Made by a program: the position numbers and the translations under genes
Notes under the pieces: model-generated
The model's input: the letters and a program-made list of their open reading frames with translations, nothing else
What the model was told of the DNA's origin: nothing
The model's database searches: none
Shown: positions 1 to 5,137 of the stretch, one piece after another
How positions within the stretch are numbered: the stretch's first letter is position 1
Layout of the letters: every line of letters starts with the position of its first letter
Assembly: GCF_028618695.1 (NCBI RefSeq)
Contig: NZ_JAQIVI010000082.1
Location: 1-9,914, forward strand
Direction of reading: 5' to 3'
Origin: Natrinema soli
Lineage (GTDB): Archaea > Halobacteriota > Halobacteria > Halobacteriales > Natrialbaceae
DNA length: 9,914 bases

Positions 1-210
1 GTCGGCGTCGCTCTCGCTGTCCGCGAGCAGGTCGGCGAAGATGGGCTCGCGCGTCTCGGTGGTGAGGTTCCGGCGGTGGGCCGCGAGATACGCGTCGCGA
101 GTGAGCGACGGCGCACCGGTTGCGGTCGTGGCATCCTCGAGAATCGCCGCTCGATCCCGCCGGGGAACGGCGAGCGTGTAATCGAGATCGAAGACGACCG
201 CCTGTGGCAT
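1..210 (-). CDS. HAD-superfamily hydrolase, N-terminal part (cut by window edge)
   Basis: The first 70 codons of a gene that continues beyond the left edge are visible. The protein begins MPQAVVFDLDYTLAV, and DLDYT at residues 8-12 is HAD motif I (DxDxT). Its first Asp is the nucleophile and its second the acid/base in phosphatases and related hydrolases of this superfamily. The following residues are helical and charged, as expected for the start of a cap region. Motifs II-IV lie outside the window, so the substrate cannot be inferred. The ATG is chosen because motif I normally sits within the first 15 residues. A weak T-rich element (TTCAAC on the minus strand, 235-240) lies about 27 bases upstream, compatible with a leaderless transcript. 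The neighbour upstream is the antiporter gene on the same strand, 57 bases away. Confidence 0.85.
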   Translation of the reverse strand, partial: MPQAVVFDLDYTLAVPRRDRAAILEDATTATGAPSLTRDAYLAAHRRNLTTETREPIFADLLADSESDAD

Positions 211-267
211 AGGAGTGAGAGGGGACTCGAGCGGGTTGAAGCTATCCCTTCTGAGACGGCGATCGAC

Positions 268-1599
268 TCACTCCCGTCCCGACCGGGCCGAGCCGGAGCG
301 CCGCCGCTCGAGTAGCGAGACCACGACGGGTTCGATCCGGCCCGAGTACTGCATGAGCGACGTGCCGAGGATGCTCATGATGAGGACGTAGCCGACGGTG
401 AAGGCGTAGATCGTCCGTGCCGTCTCCGTCGCGATGCCGCTCCCGGCACCCGAGAGCGCGAGGCTCGCGATGATCAGGGAGAACTCGCCGCGGGTGGCCA
501 TCCCGAAGCCCACTCGGAGCGAGCGACGGTCGTCGAGACCGTAGATCCGGCCGCCGAGATAGCCGCTGACGATCTTCGTCGGCGTCGTCACGACGACGGC
601 GGCCGCGATCATCCCGAGGATCGAGAGCGTGAACAGTCCCGGATCGGTGACGAGGCCGATCCAGAAGAAGAAGATCGCCGCGAAGGCGTCTCGGAGCGGT
701 TCGAGCAGTCGCTCGAGGTCGTGGACGTGATCGGTCGAGGAGAAGGCCATGCCGACGAAGAACGCGGCGACGGCCTCGCTGACGCCCAGCGCGAGCGCGA
801 TGCCGGCGACGAGGATCGTGACGCCGAGCGCCCGGACGACGACGAACTCGTTGGTGTCGGCGTCCAGAAAGCGCTGGAAGAAGCCGGTCCCGACGGTGAC
901 GAGCGCGAGCAGGGCGACGATGACGCCGATCGCGATCCCGATCTGGCCCGCGGCCGCCCCGACATCGCCGCCGCCCAGCACCAGCGCGGACGCGATCGCC
1001 AGGTAGACGGCGATGAAGAGGTCCTCGTAGACGAGCGTCCCGAGCAGCGGTTCGGCCTCGTCGTTGGCGATCCAGCCGAGGTCGATCAGCGACTTCGTGA
1101 TGATCGCGCTCGAGGAGATGTAGACGATCCCGGCGGTGAGAACGGCCGCGAGGAAGCTCCCGTAGACGAGATAGCCAAAGCCCAATCCGATGCCGAAGTT
1201 GACGACCAGATCGACGGTTCCCGCCCTGCCGATCCGATCCCTGCTCGCGAGCAGTCGATCCAGGTTGAACTCGAGACCGAGGAAGAATAACAGGAGGACG
1301 ATCCCGATCTCGGCGCCGACGACGATGAAGTCAGTCTCGCCGAGCGCGAGTCCGCCCAGCGCTGCCAAGAGGTCCATCCCGCCGATCGTCACCTCGGGAA
1401 CGGTGACAGTGACGCCGCCGACGCCGACATCGCTCCCGACGAGCGCGGGGAGTTCACCCAGCACGTTCGATCCCAGCACCATCCCGATGATGATATAGAA
1501 CGGGATCACCGACTGATCGACTCGACTCGAGCAGATACCGGCGAACGCGACCGCGGTAAAGAGGATTCCCACGTCGACGAGCGCCGTTTCAGTCGCCAC
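268..1599 (-). CDS. CPA2-family cation:proton antiporter, KhtU/Kef-like
   Basis: This is a 443-residue integral membrane protein with about 12-13 hydrophobic segments. It fits the CPA2 (Kef/GerN) family, which exchanges K+ or Na+ for protons across the cytoplasmic membrane. Recognisable landmarks are an IGMVLG turn near residue 38, LLFFLGLEFNLDRLL at 103-117, an acidic ED pair in a membrane segment at 192-193 (Kef proteins have QD here), FFWIGLVTD at 311-319 and ATRGEFSLI at 368-376. About 35 residues rich in Gly/Val form a loop after the second membrane segment. The protein ends soon after the last membrane segment and has no fused C-terminal TrkA-N (RCK_N) domain, so it resembles B. subtilis KhtU more than E. 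coli KefB/KefC. The start is a GTG preceded by a full Shine-Dalgarno sequence. It lies 33 bases behind the KhtT-like gene, so the two are almost certainly one transcript encoding one transporter complex. The ion is not decided by sequence. Confidence 0.9.
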   Translation of the reverse strand: MATETALVDVGILFTAVAFAGICSSRVDQSVIPFYIIIGMVLGSNVLGELPALVGSDVGVGGVTVTVPEVTIGGMDLLAALGGLALGETDFIVVGAEIGIVLLLFFLGLEFNLDRLLASRDRIGRAGTVDLVVNFGIGLGFGYLVYGSFLAAVLTAGIVYISSSAIITKSLIDLGWIANDEAEPLLGTLVYEDLFIAVYLAIASALVLGGGDVGAAAGQIGIAIGVIVALLALVTVGTGFFQRFLDADTNEFVVVRALGVTILVAGIALALGVSEAVAAFFVGMAFSSTDHVHDLERLLEPLRDAFAAIFFFWIGLVTDPGLFTLSILGMIAAAVVVTTPTKIVSGYLGGRIYGLDDRRSLRVGFGMATRGEFSLIIASLALSGAGSGIATETARTIYAFTVGYVLIMSILGTSLMQYSGRIEPVVVSLLERRRSGSARSGRE

Positions 1600-1605
1600 T
1601 AGCGC

Positions 1606-1613
1606 TCACCTCC
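1606..1613 (-). promoter_or_regulatory. Full-length Shine-Dalgarno site for the antiporter
   Basis: The minus strand reads GGAGGTGA, a complete complement to the 3' end of archaeal 16S rRNA, six bases before the GTG at 1599. It fixes the GTG as the start and marks the antiporter as an internal operon gene. The other confident promoters in the window lack such a site and appear leaderless. Confidence 0.85.
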
Positions 1614-1632
1614 GCGGCGGTACTCGTCCCGT

Positions 1633-2127
1633 TCACTCCTCGAACCCTGCTCCGAGCAGTTCCTCGAACTGGGCGCAGTCCTCGCGGTCGCCGATGACGA
1701 CCAGGGTATCGCCGATCTCGAGGACTGTCTCCGGCGTCGGCGGCGAGATCAACGTCTCACCGCGCTGGATGGCGACGATCGAGACGCCCGTCCGCTCGCG
1801 GATGTTCGACTCGGCGAGGCTCTGGCCGGCGACTTCGGCCTCCTCGGCGACGCCGTACCACTCGAGGTAGGTGTCGTCGGAGAGCATCGTCTCCACCTGT
1901 TCGGCCTGCACCGGCTGGAAGTACGCCCCCTCCAGGATCGTGCCGATCTTCCGGGCGAGTCGGTCCGAGGCCTCGAACAGTTTGTCGCTGTCGGCATCCG
2001 CATCCGGTTTCAGGTACACCTCCCGTTTCCCCGTGTTGTGCGTCACGATGACGAGTCGCTCCCCGTTCTCGAGTTCGACCTCGAATTTCTTCCCCACGCC
2101 GGGGAGGTCGCTCTCGTAGACTGTCAT
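1633..2127 (-). CDS. KhtT-like regulatory subunit of the cation:proton antiporter (RCK_C domain)
   Basis: This 164-residue soluble protein has two parts. Residues 1-75 form an N-terminal domain beginning with ESDLPGVGKKFEVELE and VTHNTGKREVYL, a pattern I recognise from B. subtilis KhtT. Residues from about 85 to 160 form an RCK_C (TrkA-C) domain with RERTGVSIVAIQRG, PPTPETVLEIGDTLVVIGD and an acidic tail. Its length is close to KhtT (about 165). KhtT binds the membrane protein KhtU and gates it; its RCK_C domain is known to bind cyclic di-AMP. Here the gene comes immediately before the KhtU-like antiporter, which lacks such a domain of its own, so the complex is assembled in trans. An ATG with a TATA-like box 27 bases upstream suggests a leaderless mRNA. 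Whether this homologue senses c-di-AMP, pH or another ligand is unknown. Confidence 0.9.
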   Translation of the reverse strand: MTVYESDLPGVGKKFEVELENGERLVIVTHNTGKREVYLKPDADADSDKLFEASDRLARKIGTILEGAYFQPVQAEQVETMLSDDTYLEWYGVAEEAEVAGQSLAESNIRERTGVSIVAIQRGETLISPPTPETVLEIGDTLVVIGDREDCAQFEELLGAGFEE

Positions 2128-2128
2128 A

Positions 2129-2140
2129 CGAATATATTCG
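2129..2140. promoter_or_regulatory. Perfect 12-bp palindrome at the khtT-like transcription start
   Basis: CGAATATATTCG reads identically on both strands. It lies between the TATA-like box and the ATG of the khtT-like gene, where RNA polymerase would start. A repressor bound here would block initiation. Operator function is inferred from position and symmetry only. Confidence 0.4.
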
Positions 2141-2150
2141 AAGCCAATCT

Positions 2151-2158
2151 ATTAAATA
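2151..2158 (-). promoter_or_regulatory. TATA box of the khtT-antiporter operon
   Basis: The minus strand reads TATTTAAT, centred about 27 bases before the ATG at 2127, in a short AT-rich island. The spacing places initiation at or next to the A of the ATG, the classic haloarchaeal leaderless layout. It suggests the operon has its own promoter besides any read-through from mgsA. Confidence 0.7.
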
Positions 2159-2166
2159 GGGTGTCC

Positions 2167-2180
2167 TCGCGGAACCGCGA
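2167..2180. promoter_or_regulatory. Dyad upstream of the khtT-like promoter
   Basis: TCGCGG-AA-CCGCGA has two perfect 6-base arms around AA. It lies just upstream of the TATA/BRE region of the khtT-like gene and downstream of the mgsA stop. It could be an activator or repressor site, or a hairpin in the mgsA 3' UTR. CG-rich 6-base arms are not rare in this GC-rich DNA. Confidence 0.3.
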
Positions 2181-2225
2181 CGCCGGTACCAATCCGCGGT
2201 GATCTCTCGACGCTCACCACGACGG

Positions 2226-2594
2226 CTACTCGGCCAACCCCTCGATGAGGAACTCCGCGGAGGCGAGGTTCGTCGCGAGCGCCGTGTCGCGAACGTCACA
2301 AATCCGTAGCAGCGCCGAGATATCGGGCTCGTGGGGCTGGGCTCGCAGCGGATCCCGGAGGAAGACGATCCCGTCGAGTTTCTCCTCCGCGACCTCCGCA
2401 CCGATCATCAGGTCCCCGCCGAGCGGTCCCGATTCTTTGCGTTCGATCTCGAGATCGGTCTCGTCTATGAGCCGCTGTCCCGTGGTCCCGGTCGCGATCA
2501 GGTCGTACTGCCGCAGTTGTTCCTCGTGCGCTCGAGCGAACTCGATGAGATCCGGCTTCTTCTCGTCGTGGGCGATCAGCGCGACGCGAGTCAT
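2226..2594 (-). CDS. mgsA: Methylglyoxal synthase
   Basis: This cytoplasmic enzyme converts dihydroxyacetone phosphate to methylglyoxal and phosphate, a bypass of lower glycolysis. The 122-residue protein matches the family along its length. AHD at 8-10 corresponds to E. coli H19/D20. TGTTG at 35-39 is the phosphate-binding loop. SGPLGGDLMIGA at 55-66 contains D61, matching the catalytic base D71. RDPLRAQPHEPDISALLR at 80-97 supplies H88 and D91, matching H98 and D101. ATNLASAEFLI follows near the end. It is shorter than E. coli MgsA (152) because the termini are trimmed, but no active-site residue is missing. The ATG has a TTTATTTT box about 25 bases upstream, suggesting a leaderless mRNA. 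It is 98 bases upstream of the khtT-like gene on the same strand and divergent from the methyltransferase. The identification is firm; the physiological flux cannot be seen here. Confidence 0.95.
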   Translation of the reverse strand: MTRVALIAHDEKKPDLIEFARAHEEQLRQYDLIATGTTGQRLIDETDLEIERKESGPLGGDLMIGAEVAEEKLDGIVFLRDPLRAQPHEPDISALLRICDVRDTALATNLASAEFLIEGLAE

Positions 2595-2615
2595 ACCGGC
2601 CCGTCAACCCCGCGG

Positions 2616-2623
2616 AAAATAAA
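2616..2623 (-). promoter_or_regulatory. TATA box of mgsA
   Basis: The minus strand reads TTTATTTT, centred about 25 bases before the mgsA ATG at 2594, within GC-rich flanks. It belongs to the 116-base divergent region shared with the methyltransferase gene. Confidence 0.7.
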
Positions 2624-2681
2624 CGCTCGCTCGCGGGGACGGTTCGCTCACTCCCCCGACCGGACTCGAGGCGGCTATCGA

Positions 2682-2688
2682 CTTTTGG
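2682..2688 (+). promoter_or_regulatory. Putative core promoter of the methyltransferase gene
   Basis: CTTTTGG is centred 26 bases before the ATG at 2711, and no Shine-Dalgarno sequence precedes that ATG. It is a weak TATA-like element accepted because of its spacing, which matches the other leaderless genes here. Confidence 0.45.
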
Positions 2689-2710
2689 CGCTGGCGACCG
2701 ACCACCGACT

Positions 2711-3508
2711 ATGGACGACCCCACCGAGCCCGGCGATCGATCGGCGAGACACGTCTGGTCGGCCGGTCGGTATCCCGCGATGGCACCGAACATGCTGCCC
2801 GCCATCGCGCGACTGGTCAACACCGCGGGGATCGATCCGGGCAACCGCGTCCTCGACGTCGGCTGCGGAACCGGCAACGCCGCGTTGACGGCCCGTCGAG
2901 CGGGCGCGAACGTCGTCGGCCTCGATATCGCTCACGGAATGCTCGAGCTGGCTCGTGACAACGCCTCGCTCGCCGAAGCCGATATCGACTGGGTCACCGG
3001 CGACGCCGAGACGCTCCCCGTTCCGGACGACGCGTTCGACGTGGTCCTCTCGAACTTCGGTCACGTCTTCGCGCCGGACTCGGCCCGCGCCGGCGCGGAA
3101 CTCCGTCGCGTGACGAAACCCGGCGGCCGGGTCTGTTTCACCGCGTGGTCGCCCAACGGCGTCGTCGGGGACCTCACGGCGGTCCTGACCGACCACGTCG
3201 CCGAACCGCCGAGCGATCCGTGGTCGCACCTGCAGTGGGGCGAGCCGGATTTCGTCCGCGACCAGTTCGCCGACGTCACCGACTGCTCGTTCCAGCGCCG
3301 ACTGCTCGAGTTCCGGTACGCCACCCCGAGTCACTTCTGGCGGGAGTTCGCCGAGGAGTCCGGCCCGCTCTCGCCCGTCCTCCGGCAAATGGACGACGAC
3401 GACGCGCGAGCTGCGCTCCGCCGGGACGCGGTCGCCGCGCTCGAGGACTGGTTCGGGGACAACGCGATCCGCGTCGAGTACCTTCAGGTGCGAGCCGTGA
3501 TCGAGTAA
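2711..3508 (+). CDS. Class I SAM-dependent methyltransferase (UbiE/Methyltransf_11-like)
   Basis: This 265-residue soluble enzyme has a Rossmann-type methyltransferase core. Motif I is VLDVGCGTGNAAL at 47-59, which binds S-adenosylmethionine. LDIAHGM at 71-77 carries the acidic residue for the ribose hydroxyls. GDAETLPVPDDAFD at 97-110 is the adenine-side motif. VVLSNFGHVF at 111-120 and LRRVTKPGGRVCFTAWS at 131-147 complete the core. The C-terminal 110 residues are rich in Trp, Phe and Arg and probably form the substrate side. The pattern is that of small-molecule methyltransferases such as UbiE, but members act on quinones, arsenicals, sterols and more, so the substrate is not assigned. The gene is divergent from mgsA and stands alone on its strand; the next gene starts 211 bases later. 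The first 20 residues (an Arg-Tyr containing AGRYPAMA stretch) are typical of the group and support the ATG chosen. Confidence 0.88.
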   Translation: MDDPTEPGDRSARHVWSAGRYPAMAPNMLPAIARLVNTAGIDPGNRVLDVGCGTGNAALTARRAGANVVGLDIAHGMLELARDNASLAEADIDWVTGDAETLPVPDDAFDVVLSNFGHVFAPDSARAGAELRRVTKPGGRVCFTAWSPNGVVGDLTAVLTDHVAEPPSDPWSHLQWGEPDFVRDQFADVTDCSFQRRLLEFRYATPSHFWREFAEESGPLSPVLRQMDDDDARAALRRDAVAALEDWFGDNAIRVEYLQVRAVIE

Positions 3509-3524
3509 CGCCGGCAGCGCGATC

Positions 3525-3541
3525 GCTCGCCGCCGGCGAGC
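3525..3541 (+). terminator. Hairpin after the methyltransferase gene
   Basis: GCTCGCCG and CGGCGAGC are perfect 8-base arms around one base, 17 bases after the TAA. No T-run follows, so it may be a transcript-end hairpin rather than a classic terminator. A second nested hairpin (GGAGACG at 3582-3588 with CGTCTCC at 3606-3612) lies further on. Confidence 0.35.
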
Positions 3542-3657
3542 GGCGAGACGCGCACGGGGGTCCTTACAGCAGACCGTATGAGGAGACGAGCCACGGCATC
3601 GCCGGCGTCTCCGTCGTCGACAGGAGGACGGTTTCGACCGGAGTCGATAGCGACGGG

Positions 3658-3664
3658 TATACAA
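3658..3664 (+). promoter_or_regulatory. TATA-like box of the winged-helix gene
   Basis: TATACAA lies about 60 bases before the ATG at 3720. If it is the core promoter, the mRNA would have a leader of roughly 30 bases containing GAGAGGG (3706-3712), a plausible Shine-Dalgarno site. The other genes in this window appear leaderless. Confidence 0.45.
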
Positions 3665-3719
3665 GAGCGAGACGTTGCATGGCATCATTGAAGACGGTTC
3701 GCGGCGAGAGGGACGATAA

Positions 3720-4001
3720 ATGAGTGACCAAATCGTTCTCACCGCGAAAACTGCCCCGGACGCCGTCGACGAGACCCCGCCGAGCGCCAAACTCGTGCTG
3801 ACGGTCCTCGCACACGAGGGAAGTCTCACCCAGTCTCGACTCGCCGAGGAGACGATGCTCCCCGCTCGAACGGTCCGCTACGCGTTACAGCAACTCGAGG
3901 AACACGACCTCGTCGACTCGCAGATTTCGTTCGCGGACGCCAGACAGCACGTGTATTCTCTCAATGACGATCGGTTTGCGAAGGCGGACGCTCGAGAATA
4001 G
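3720..4001 (+). CDS. Small winged helix-turn-helix transcriptional regulator (MarR-like fold)
   Basis: This 93-residue protein is made almost entirely of one winged-helix domain, about residues 21-87. Helix 1 is PPSAKLVLTVLAHEG, helix 2 is LTQSRLAEETM and the recognition helix is PARTVRYALQQLEEHDLV. The wing is DSQISFADARQHVYSL. The pattern of a Thr/Arg-rich recognition helix followed by LEEHDLV is typical of archaeal MarR/HTH regulators, and I recognise this short form as common in haloarchaea. It lacks the long dimerisation helices of true MarR proteins and any effector domain, so it should be called MarR-like only. The start is ATG overlapping an upstream TGA (ATGA). The downstream neighbour on the same strand is the ring-cleaving dioxygenase 83 bases away, which has its own promoter. 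Regulation of that gene by this protein is possible but unproven. Confidence 0.8.
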   Translation: MSDQIVLTAKTAPDAVDETPPSAKLVLTVLAHEGSLTQSRLAEETMLPARTVRYALQQLEEHDLVDSQISFADARQHVYSLNDDRFAKADARE

Positions 4002-4014
4002 CGTTCGTGACGGC

Positions 4015-4030
4015 CCGAGGAGGGCCTCGG
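4015..4030 (+). terminator. Hairpin after the winged-helix gene
   Basis: CCGAGG-AGGG-CCTCGG is a perfect 6-bp stem with a 4-base loop, starting 14 bases after the TAG. It lacks a strong T-run but sits between a stop codon and the next promoter, as a transcript-ending element would. Confidence 0.4.
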
Positions 4031-4053
4031 CGTCCGCCCCGTTCGGTCCCGGG

Positions 4054-4060
4054 TTTATTG
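4054..4060 (+). promoter_or_regulatory. TATA box of the ring-cleaving dioxygenase gene
   Basis: TTTATTG is centred about 28 bases before the ATG at 4085. Its position supports 4085 over an in-frame ATG at 4007, because initiation would occur after 4007. Confidence 0.65.
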
Positions 4061-4084
4061 ATACTGCCTCGCGTACGTCTGCGT

Positions 4085-5011
4085 ATGCCCGACGACATTC
4101 CCGGCATCCACCACGTAACTGCCATCGGGAGCGACCCCCGTCGCAACCTCGAGTTCTACACCGAGACGCTCGGGCTCCGTCTGGTGAAGCGAAGCGTGAA
4201 TCAGGACGACGTCTCGGTCTATCACCTGTTCTACGGTGACCGCGGCGGGAGCCCCGGGACGAGCATGACGTTCTTCCCGTACACCGACGCCCGTCCCGGG
4301 CGAGTCGGTACCGGACAGGCCAGCGCGGTCGCGTTCCTGATCCCGGACGGGTCGCTCGAGTTCTGGACCGATCGGCTGGCGGACGCCGGCGTCGACACCG
4401 AGACGGAAGCGCGCTTCGGCGACACCGTCGTTTCGTTCCGGGATCCCGACGGCCTTCCGTTCGAACTCGTCACCCGATCCGACGCGCCCGCCGGCGATCC
4501 GCCCGAGGGACCGGTTCCCGACGAGCACGCGATTCGGGGCTTCTTCGGCGTGACGCTGTCGCTGGCGACGGCCGACCCGACCGCGGAACTCCTGCGGACG
4601 ATGGGATACAGCGAAACCGACGAAGCCGGCAGCCGTCGGCGATTCGAGAGCGACGGCGAGCTGGGATACGTCGTCGACATCTGCGAGGAGCCACAGGCAC
4701 CGCGCGGACAGCCCGGTGCCGGTACCGTCCACCACGTGGCGTTTCGAACGACGAGAGACGACCAGCCCGAGTGGCGCGACGTGCTCCAGGGGCAGGGGCT
4801 CCGGCCGACCGAGATCATCGACCGCAAGTGGTTCGAATCGGTCTACGCCCGCGAACACGGCGGCGTCCTCTTCGAGTTCGCCACGAAGGAACCGGGGTAC
4901 ACCGTCGACGAGGATCTCGAGGAACTCGGCGAACGCCTCGTTCTCCCCGAGTGGCTGGAAGACCGCCGGGAGGAGATCGAAGCCGGACTGCCGGAACTGT
5001 CGACGGAGTAG
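4085..5011 (+). CDS. VOC-superfamily ring-cleaving dioxygenase (MhqO/PcpA-like)
   Basis: This 308-residue protein is built of two vicinal-oxygen-chelate modules, about residues 6-130 and 150-268. Expected metal (Fe2+) ligands are all present: H10 in GIHHVTAI, H217 in TVHHVAF and E264 in GGVLFEFAT. The C-terminal signature DRKWFESVYAREHGGVLFEF, followed by a Pro-Gly-Tyr turn, an acidic stretch, LGERLVLP and an acidic helical tail, is what I know from Bacillus MhqO/MhqA and hydroquinone dioxygenases of the PcpA/LinE group. Those enzymes open (hydro)quinone rings and in Bacillus help survival against quinones and other electrophiles. The ATG at 4085 is preferred because homology begins directly with GIHHVT and a TATA box is correctly spaced. 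The reading frame extends to 4007, but that part is Arg/Pro-rich and unlike the family. A small winged-helix gene lies upstream and another VOC gene downstream. The true substrate is unknown. Confidence 0.88.
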   Translation: MPDDIPGIHHVTAIGSDPRRNLEFYTETLGLRLVKRSVNQDDVSVYHLFYGDRGGSPGTSMTFFPYTDARPGRVGTGQASAVAFLIPDGSLEFWTDRLADAGVDTETEARFGDTVVSFRDPDGLPFELVTRSDAPAGDPPEGPVPDEHAIRGFFGVTLSLATADPTAELLRTMGYSETDEAGSRRRFESDGELGYVVDICEEPQAPRGQPGAGTVHHVAFRTTRDDQPEWRDVLQGQGLRPTEIIDRKWFESVYAREHGGVLFEFATKEPGYTVDEDLEELGERLVLPEWLEDRREEIEAGLPELSTE

Positions 5012-5017
5012 CGGCAT

Positions 5018-5034
5018 CGAACGAACGCCGTTCG
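5018..5034. repeat. First of three tandem 6-5-6 dyads
   Basis: CGAACG-AACGC-CGTTCG has 6-base arms and a 5-base spacer. It lies 7 bases after the dioxygenase stop and 6 bases before the tandem pair at 5041-5078, which has the same arm and spacer lengths. Confidence 0.55.
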
Positions 5035-5040
5035 CCGCGA

Positions 5041-5078
5041 TCGACGGTCTCGCCGTCGGTCGACAGTCTTTCTGTCGG
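5041..5078. repeat. Two exactly adjacent 19-base dyad repeats with a compensatory change
   Basis: Unit 1 (5041-5059) is TCGACGGTCTCGCCGTCGG and unit 2 (5060-5078) is TCGACAGTCTTTCTGTCGG; 15 of 19 bases agree. Each folds as a 6-bp stem with a 5-base loop (5042-5058 and 5061-5077). A G-C pair in unit 1 is an A-T pair in unit 2, so symmetry is kept while the sequence changes. The pair sits between the dioxygenase stop and the promoter of the glyoxalase-like gene. It may be a tandem operator, a transcript-end structure or both. Confidence 0.65.
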
Positions 5079-5105
5079 CGGCAGGCGAACGGGGCAGACG
5101 GAAGC

Positions 5106-5112
5106 GTTTTTC
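5106..5112 (+). promoter_or_regulatory. Putative core promoter of the glyoxalase-like gene
   Basis: GTTTTTC is centred 29 bases before the ATG at 5138, with no Shine-Dalgarno sequence between. It lies 28 bases downstream of the tandem dyads, so those dyads occupy a typical upstream-activator position. Confidence 0.5.
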
Positions 5113-5137
5113 GGGCGCGCTCGTAGGATCAACTACA

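Larger units (their letters stand above)
3509..3719. other. Intergenic region between methyltransferase and winged-helix gene
   Basis: These 211 bases hold no convincing gene. They contain the post-methyltransferase hairpin, a nested stem (3582-3612) whose inner stem is CGGC/GCCG, a 4-bp stem capped by TTCG (3629-3640) and the TATA-like box for the next gene. They also contain a 14-codon minicistron starting at 3679 that overlaps the next start codon. Confidence 0.6.

Noticed and set aside
268..1599. Calling the antiporter KefB/KefC
   Set aside because: It has no C-terminal TrkA-N (RCK_N) domain and is paired with a separate KhtT-like subunit, so KhtU-like is the better description.
3582..3640. 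Non-coding RNA gene built from the nested stem and the TTCG-capped stem
   Set aside because: The stems are short or interrupted, there is no promoter of its own in view, and such stems are frequent by chance in this GC-rich DNA.
2675..3829. Long minus-strand open frame (384 codons) antisense to the methyltransferase
   Set aside because: Its translation is Arg/Ser/Val-rich low-complexity sequence without motifs, while the plus strand encodes a clear methyltransferase. GC-rich haloarchaeal genes commonly leave antisense frames open.
4007..4084. Upstream in-frame start for the dioxygenase
   Set aside because: The extra 26 residues are Arg/Pro-rich and unlike the family, and the TATA-like box at 4054-4060 lies inside them.
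4055..5017. Minus-strand open frame (320 codons) antisense to the ring-cleaving dioxygenase
   Set aside because: No recognisable domain; the plus strand has full VOC motifs and a correctly spaced promoter.
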